From Paenarthrobacter nicotinovorans (GTDB lineage: Bacteria > Actinomycetota > Actinomycetes > Actinomycetales > Micrococcaceae), in contig NZ_SZVS01000005.1 of NCBI RefSeq assembly GCF_007670255.1, positions 272,399-336,398 of the forward strand: 64,000 nucleotides of DNA. Reading direction: 5' to 3'. Position numbers and translations under genes: made by a program. The notes below the pieces were generated by a model, which was not told where the DNA came from, did not search any database, and saw nothing but the letters and a program-made list of their open reading frames with translations. Positions within the stretch are counted from its first letter, which is position 1. Each line of letters opens with the position of its first letter. Of the stretch, positions 59,439-64,000 are shown piece after piece.

Positions 59439-62196
59439 GATCAACGGCGCTGCCTCGCAGGCCACACCCCGACCCGGCCAGTGCCTGCGTACTTTCCTCC
59501 GCGAGCAGGGCAACTTCGGCGTCAAGAAGGGCTGCGACGGCGGTGACTGCGGTGCGTGCACCGTGCACGTCGACGGGACGCCGGTCCACAGCTGCATCTA
59601 CCCGGCCGTTCGCGCCGAGGGCAAAGCCGTCACCACCATCGAAGGCCTCGCGACCGCTGACGGCCTGCATCCAGTGCAGGAGCAGTTCCTGGAGGCCCAA
59701 GGTTTCCAGTGCGGGTTCTGCACCGCCGGGATGATGATGACTGCAGCAACGTTCGACGACGAACAGCGCGCCAACCTGCCGCGCAACCTCAAGGGAAACC
59801 TGTGCCGGTGCACGGGTTACCGCTCAATTGCCGACGCCGTGTGCGGGCAAGGTGGCGAGCACCAGCATGGCGCGGATCAAGGCGTGGGCCAGCTCGGGGA
59901 CAACGTCCCCGCCCCCGCCGGCCAGGCCGTGGTCACCGGGACCGCCCGCTACTCACTGGACGTCCCGGCCGAGCAGCTCCCGGGCCTGCTGCACATGAGA
60001 CTCCTGCGTTCGCCGCACCCACACGCACGCATTGTGTCGATCGACAAGGCACCCGCGTTGGCTGTTCCCGGCGTGGTGGCTGTGTTCACCCACGAGGACG
60101 CTCCGCAGCAGCTCTTCTCCACGGCCCAGCACGAGAACTACACGGACGATCCCGACGACACCCGCGTCTTGGACAACGTGGTTCGCTTCATTGGGCAGCG
60201 CGTTGCCGCCGTCGTGGCCGAATCCGTGGGCGCAGCAGAAGCAGGTGCCCGGGCGCTGGAAGTCCAGTACGAACTGCTGGAAGCCGTGTTCACTCCCCAA
60301 GAGGCCATCCTTCCGGGAGCCCCCGCGATCCACGGCGAGAAGGACGGCGTGTTCTCCCGCATTTCGCGGCCGCTGCAGAACGTCGTGGCAGAGGTTCATG
60401 CCGAACTTGGCAGCGTGGAGGACGGATTCGCAGCGTCCGATTTCATCCATGAGCACACGTACCAGACGCAGCGTGTGCAGCACGTGGCCATGGAAACGCA
60501 TGCCTCCATTGCCTGGGTGGATGAGGAGGGCCGACTGATGGTCCGTTCGTCCACGCAGGTTCCTTTCCTGGTGAAGCGTACGCTGAGCCGCCTGTTCAAC
60601 CTGGCTCCTGAGACCATCCGGGTAGTTGCCGGACGTGTGGGCGGCGGTTTTGGCGGCAAGCAGGAAGTGCTGACCGAGGACCTGGCGGCGTTGGCTGCCT
60701 TGGCCCTTCGCAGGCCGGTGCAGCTGGAGTTCACCCGGACCGAGCAATTCACCGCTACCACAACCCGGCACCCGTTCACCATCCACCTCAAGGCGGGGGC
60801 CACCAGGGACGGCTACCTCACTGCCCTGCAACTGAACGTCCTTACGAACACCGGGGCCTACGGAAACCACGCTCCCGGCGTGATGTTCCACGGTTGTGGT
60901 GAATCGTTGGCCGTCTACAAGTGCGTGAATAAGAAGGTGGACGCCCACGCCGTGTACACCAACACGGTTCCCGCCGGGGCTTTCCGCGGGTATGGCTTGA
61001 GCCAGATGATCTTCGCCATCGAGTCGGCCATTGATGAGCTGGCCACCGGGATCGGCATGGATCCCCTGGAATTCCGGCTCAAGAACATGGTCCGTCCCGG
61101 TGACCATATGCTCTCCACGACTCCCGAGCCCGAAGAAGACGTGCACTACGGAAGCTACGGCCTGGACCAGTGCGTGGCGTTGGTGCGGGATGCTTTGGAC
61201 CGTGGCAAGGAACGCTACCGTGCCGCAGGACTGGAGGACCTCGGCCCGGAGTGGGTGGTGGGGGAGGGCTCAGCCCTGTCCATGATCGACACCGTCCCGC
61301 CCCGCGGCCACTTCGCCCACACTCGGGTGAGCCTGGAAGCGGACGGAAGGTTCGCCGTCGACGTCGGTACTGCGGAATTCGGGAACGGCACCACAACCGT
61401 GCACGCGCAGCTGGCTGCCACCGCGCTGGGGACCACTGCCTACAAGATCCTTGTGCGGCAATCGGACACCGACCTGGTGGAGCACGATACCGGCGCGTTC
61501 GGTTCGGCCGGGACCGTGGTTGCGGGCAAGGCGACGCTCGGTGCGGCGCTGGAGCTGGCTACCCGCATCCAAACCGTCGCCGCTTCGCTGACCGGCGTTC
61601 CTCTGACGGAATGCCGTCTGGTGGACGGGGCGGTTGAGTGCGGGGACCGTTCGGTGCCGCTGAGGGAAATCGCCGACGCCGCCAGGCTCCAAGGCGTCCG
61701 GCTCGCCACCGATGGCAACTGGGGAGGAACACCCCGCTCGGTCGCGTTCAACGTGCATGGTTTCCGGGTGGCCGTTAACAAGGGCACGGGCGAGCTGCGG
61801 ATCCTGCAGAGCGTGCAGGCGGCCGACGCCGGGGTGGTGGTGAACCCGCGGCAATGCCGGGGCCAGATCGAGGGCGGCATTGCACAGGCCCTTGGCGCCA
61901 CACTCTATGAGGAAGTGAAGGTGGACGACGCCGGCCGGGTCACAACGGACATCCTGCGGCAGTACCACATCCCGTCGTTCGCCGACGTGCCCCGGAGCGA
62001 GGTGTATTTTGCCAAGACCAACGATTCCACTGGTCCGCTGGGCGCCAAGTCCATGAGTGAGAGCCCCTTCAACCCGGTCGCTCCCGCGCTGGCCAACGCG
62101 ATCCGCAACGCCACGGGGATCCGCTTCGGCGAGCTCCCCATCGCGAGGGACAAGATCTACCTGGCCCTCCGCGACCACACCCTGATCCCCAACTGA
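59428..62196 (+). CDS. Xanthine dehydrogenase 2Fe-2S and molybdenum subunit fusion
   Basis: The 922-residue protein begins with a 2Fe-2S domain: Cys36, Cys41, Cys44 and Cys56 hold the plant-ferredoxin-type cluster, and Cys95, Cys98, Cys126 and Cys128 the second one. The rest is the molybdopterin domain, with GGGFGGKQE near 408, GAFRGYG near 520, and the active-site glutamate in SESP near 874. In most bacteria the small and large subunits are separate; here the order is iron-sulfur directly followed by molybdenum domain, with the FAD part made by the previous gene. It hydroxylates xanthine or hypoxanthine to urate. A 20-bp hairpin follows the stop. Confidence 0.9.
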   Translation: MAIEINGAASQATPRPGQCLRTFLREQGNFGVKKGCDGGDCGACTVHVDGTPVHSCIYPAVRAEGKAVTTIEGLATADGLHPVQEQFLEAQGFQCGFCTAGMMMTAATFDDEQRANLPRNLKGNLCRCTGYRSIADAVCGQGGEHQHGADQGVGQLGDNVPAPAGQAVVTGTARYSLDVPAEQLPGLLHMRLLRSPHPHARIVSIDKAPALAVPGVVAVFTHEDAPQQLFSTAQHENYTDDPDDTRVLDNVVRFIGQRVAAVVAESVGAAEAGARALEVQYELLEAVFTPQEAILPGAPAIHGEKDGVFSRISRPLQNVVAEVHAELGSVEDGFAASDFIHEHTYQTQRVQHVAMETHASIAWVDEEGRLMVRSSTQVPFLVKRTLSRLFNLAPETIRVVAGRVGGGFGGKQEVLTEDLAALAALALRRPVQLEFTRTEQFTATTTRHPFTIHLKAGATRDGYLTALQLNVLTNTGAYGNHAPGVMFHGCGESLAVYKCVNKKVDAHAVYTNTVPAGAFRGYGLSQMIFAIESAIDELATGIGMDPLEFRLKNMVRPGDHMLSTTPEPEEDVHYGSYGLDQCVALVRDALDRGKERYRAAGLEDLGPEWVVGEGSALSMIDTVPPRGHFAHTRVSLEADGRFAVDVGTAEFGNGTTTVHAQLAATALGTTAYKILVRQSDTDLVEHDTGAFGSAGTVVAGKATLGAALELATRIQTVAASLTGVPLTECRLVDGAVECGDRSVPLREIADAARLQGVRLATDGNWGGTPRSVAFNVHGFRVAVNKGTGELRILQSVQAADAGVVVNPRQCRGQIEGGIAQALGATLYEEVKVDDAGRVTTDILRQYHIPSFADVPRSEVYFAKTNDSTGPLGAKSMSESPFNPVAPALANAIRNATGIRFGELPIARDKIYLALRDHTLIPN

Positions 62197-62202
62197 ACCA
62201 AC

Positions 62203-62256
62203 TAGGGGACAGCAAACGTCGCAATGGACGCCCGTAGCGACGTTTGCTGTCCCCTA
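62203..62256. terminator. 20-bp perfect hairpin, convergent
   Basis: Exactly complementary 20-bp arms (62203-62222 and 62237-62256) flank a 14-nt loop. The right arm contains the stop codon of the minus-strand acetyltransferase. It serves both converging transcripts. Confidence 0.8.
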
Positions 62257-62724
62257 CTTGGGTTGAAGGGGGAGTTCCATGAACACGCTGTTTGGGTCCA
62301 GGGCGTAGTCGGCAAAAGGAGCGCACTCCGTGAAGCCGTGCCGGGCGTACAAACGCCGCGCCGGGGCGAAGTAGTGTTCGGTACCCGTCTCCAAGGCCAA
62401 CCGTGAAAGACCCCGGTTCCTGGCTTCAGCCACAATGTGCTCCAACAAGAGTGTTGCCACACCTCGCCCGCGTGCCTCTGCGGCAGTGCGCATCGATTTC
62501 AGCTCCGCCTCGCCCGGCACGCCAAGCACCTTCAACGCACCGCAGCCCAGCAGGATGCCGTTCTCCCGGGCCGTCCAGAACGTGATCGACTCATGGGACA
62601 ACGCCGAGTGGTCCAAGGCATGCACGCTCTCCGCGGGCGATGTCGCGAACATGTCAGCCAAATGCTCGCTGAGGAGGGCGTGGACGTCAGGGCGTGCGGG
62701 ATCATCGGTCTCAATGCGGATCAT
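62254..62724 (-). CDS. GNAT family N-acetyltransferase
   Basis: The 156-residue protein has the GNAT motif A EARGRGVATLLLEH near residue 84 and LYARHGFTECAPF near 125. It resembles small GCN5-type acetyltransferases of unknown amine substrate. The ATG at 62724 has no strong ribosome-binding site; TAAATT lies 7 nt upstream as a possible -10 of a leaderless message. It follows the MocA-like gene after 19 nt and may be co-transcribed with it. No link to purine catabolism is visible. Confidence 0.8.
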   Translation of the reverse strand: MIRIETDDPARPDVHALLSEHLADMFATSPAESVHALDHSALSHESITFWTARENGILLGCGALKVLGVPGEAELKSMRTAAEARGRGVATLLLEHIVAEARNRGLSRLALETGTEHYFAPARRLYARHGFTECAPFADYALDPNSVFMELPLQPK

Positions 62725-62743
62725 GAACCCGAATTTACCGGCT

Positions 62744-63355
62744 TCACATTTCCAGCAAGTGAAGCTGGTCTTTGGTATCCAGGTCCTCGCCCGAGCACAG
62801 ATCGCTGCAGTCCACCAGATCCACCAACCCCGGATGCGCCTTGAGGAACGAGCGCGCGCCGGTATCGCCATGGGCTGCTGCCGCCGCTTGGGAGCGGAGT
62901 TCGACGTCGAAAATCACCGGGTGCCTCCGCTTCAGGCGGCCCGACTCATCTGGATACGCGGCTGCGGTGACCCGTCCCGGACGGTGGCTGCCCAGCAGCC
63001 TGCTCACCGCCGTCGGGGTTAATCCGGGCTGGTCCACCAAAGCGACCATGATGCTGTTTCCCGCGGCTGCGGCGTCGATGCCCGCGCGGAAGGATCCTGC
63101 CATGCCCTTGGCCCAGTCCGGGTTTTCCACCACCTTGTAGGCGCCCAGGTCCGTGCTGCTGCGGATACGGTCGGCCTCGGCACCGAGCACCACCACGACT
63201 TCGCTGCAGCCGCCGTCGAACAGGGTATCGGCCAGGACTTCCACCAGCGTCCGGGCGCGGTACGGCAACAACGCCTTGGGCCCGCGGCCCAATCGTGTGC
63301 CGGCGCCCGCGGCGAGCAGGACGCCCGTGGTGGGCGCCGTGCCGGTCTGAGTCAT
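62744..63355 (-). CDS. MocA/MobA-like molybdenum cofactor nucleotidyltransferase
   Basis: The 203-residue protein has the nucleotidyltransferase motif GVLLAAGAGTRLG followed by GPKALLPY (residues ~10-30) and VALVDQPG near 100. It fits MocA, which makes the cytosine dinucleotide form of the molybdenum cofactor, or MobA. It lies just beyond the xanthine dehydrogenase genes and probably supports their cofactor. I place the start at ATG 63355 because TATGGT lies 6 nt upstream as a -10 box; an ATG at 63412 with AGGTAG before it would add 19 unusual residues. Confidence 0.8.
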   Translation of the reverse strand: MTQTGTAPTTGVLLAAGAGTRLGRGPKALLPYRARTLVEVLADTLFDGGCSEVVVVLGAEADRIRSSTDLGAYKVVENPDWAKGMAGSFRAGIDAAAAGNSIMVALVDQPGLTPTAVSRLLGSHRPGRVTAAAYPDESGRLKRRHPVIFDVELRSQAAAAAHGDTGARSFLKAHPGLVDLVDCSDLCSGEDLDTKDQLHLLEM

Positions 63356-63361
63356 ATCCTC

Positions 63362-63367
63362 ACCATA
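63362..63367 (-). promoter_or_regulatory. -10 box of the MocA-like gene
   Basis: TATGGT on the minus strand lies 6 nt before the ATG at 63355. Confidence 0.4.
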
Positions 63368-63541
63368 CGCGCGGGGGTCCATCGGGTCTCTAGCTCCATG
63401 CTGGCTTTCCATTTGATCTACCTATATCGGTTTCAAACTACTGCTGAGTAGGGGTTTTGGGCCTGTGAAATGGCCGTTATGGTCGTTGAGGAGTTATGAA
63501 GTCAGCTCGAGAACGCAACGACGCGTGAAAGAACAGGGGAC

Positions 63542-63733
63542 ATGGCGGGCACTTTCGAAATCCTCAAGTCAGGGAGCAATTCATTCCGTTTCCGGCTCAC
63601 AGCAGACGACGGCACGGTGGTGGCAATGTCGCCGCAGTTTCCGAACCTGAAGGCAGTGGTGGCCGGCATCAACGCAGTCCGTGAAAACGCGGCGACTGGC
63701 TTCGTGGTCGATCGGCGGAACCTGGGCACCTGA
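63542..63733 (+). CDS. YegP-like DUF1508 small protein
   Basis: The 63-residue protein has one DUF1508 repeat: FEILKSGSNSFRFRLTADDG, then NLKAVVAGINAVRENA. Two-repeat relatives include YegP. CAGGGGAC lies before the ATG at 63542 and a 16-bp terminator follows at 63755. The function of the family is unknown, though it has been linked to stress responses. Confidence 0.8.
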   Translation: MAGTFEILKSGSNSFRFRLTADDGTVVAMSPQFPNLKAVVAGINAVRENAATGFVVDRRNLGT

Positions 63734-63754
63734 TGCTCCGCCTGCGCAACGAGA

Positions 63755-63791
63755 AGTGGCGGCAGTGTTCATGAAGAACACTGCCGCCACT
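63755..63791. terminator. Convergent terminator between the DUF1508 gene and aceE
   Basis: A 16-bp perfect stem (63755-63770 with 63776-63791) around a 5-nt loop separates the two converging genes. Confidence 0.8.
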
Positions 63792-63805
63792 GCTGTTAAG
63801 GGGAC

Positions 63806-64000
63806 TTAGGCGTCTCCGCCTGCGCCTCCCGTGGTGCCGGCGTTCACGTCCAGCAACTTGTAGCGGTCAATGGCGTACGACGGCGCGCCCTCCTCGACCT
63901 CGCCCCTCGCCGCCAGCATCTGAAGGGTTTTGGTGACGATGGAGTGGGTGTCGTTTTTGAAGTAGCGGCGGGCGGCTTGGCGGGTGTCGGAGAAGCCGAA
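63806..64000 (-). CDS. aceE: Pyruvate dehydrogenase E1 (homodimeric type), C-terminal end
   Basis: The frame is open from the right edge to a TAA at 63806-63808 and gives the last 64 residues. GFGFSDTRQAARRYFKND and the LQMLAARGEVEEGA segment match the C-terminal end of AceE-type E1, the homodimeric enzyme used by actinobacteria. The last residues are Gly-rich. The rest lies outside the window. Confidence 0.75.
   Translation of the reverse strand, partial: FGFSDTRQAARRYFKNDTHSIVTKTLQMLAARGEVEEGAPSYAIDRYKLLDVNAGTTGGAGGDA

Overview
The window is high-GC actinobacterial chromosome, most like Arthrobacter or Paenarthrobacter. The evidence is the codon use, GTG/TTG starts, several start codons only 6-7 nt downstream of a TANNNT -10 box, mycothiol-era DinB and homodimeric AceE families, and complete purine and organosulfur catabolism modules. 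No tRNA, rRNA, CRISPR array, insertion sequence or phage gene was seen. Both edges cut a gene: a family 2 glycosyltransferase on the left and the end of aceE on the right. Layout: 1-4900 holds the partial glycosyltransferase, a small protein, a short-chain dehydrogenase, an APC permease and a GNAT acetyltransferase. From 4940 to 23585 lies an organosulfur acquisition region. It has a MetQ/MetN/MetI importer flanked by two flavin monooxygenases, a cystathionine beta-synthase/cysteine synthase-like enzyme, an MFS exporter, a rhodanese with a third monooxygenase, and a SAM-riboswitch-like leader followed by two more monooxygenases and an oligopeptide-type ABC importer. 23700-28100 holds an acidic small protein, a second adenylate kinase and a tightly overlapping three-gene operon (acyl-CoA dehydrogenase-like, PIG-L deacetylase fused to methyltransferase, glycosyltransferase) of unknown product. 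28200-41100 is mixed: a secreted beta-propeller/FG-GAP protein of lower GC, a SulP transporter fused to carbonic anhydrase, a DUF1992 protein, an ammonium transporter, an MFS transporter, a glutamine amidotransferase, a class A penicillin-binding protein, an orphan HATPase domain and a DinB protein. From 41367 to 63355 lies a purine catabolism region. Xanthine dehydrogenase (XdhC, FAD subunit, fused 2Fe-2S/molybdenum subunit) with a MocA-like maturation enzyme, guanine deaminase, 8-oxoguanine-deaminase-like amidohydrolase, a purine permease, a urate/xanthine permease and uricase carry purines to 5-hydroxyisourate. An operon of malic enzyme, malate synthase, a DUF6986 aldolase and ureidoglycine aminohydrolase handles the glyoxylate end, with a divergent IclR (AllR-like) regulator. 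The middle steps (hydroxyisourate hydrolase, OHCU decarboxylase, allantoinase, allantoate hydrolase, ureidoglycolate lyase) are not in the window. The non-coding DNA is the most unusual part. There are two pairs of converging arrays of a 32-bp repeat that also supply the stop codons of the adjacent genes, a four-copy hairpin family with a conserved 18-nt loop, several very long perfect hairpins at gene ends, a SAM-riboswitch-like leader, and two unassigned structured RNAs next to purine genes, one of them an RNA with an intrinsic terminator placed in front of uricase.
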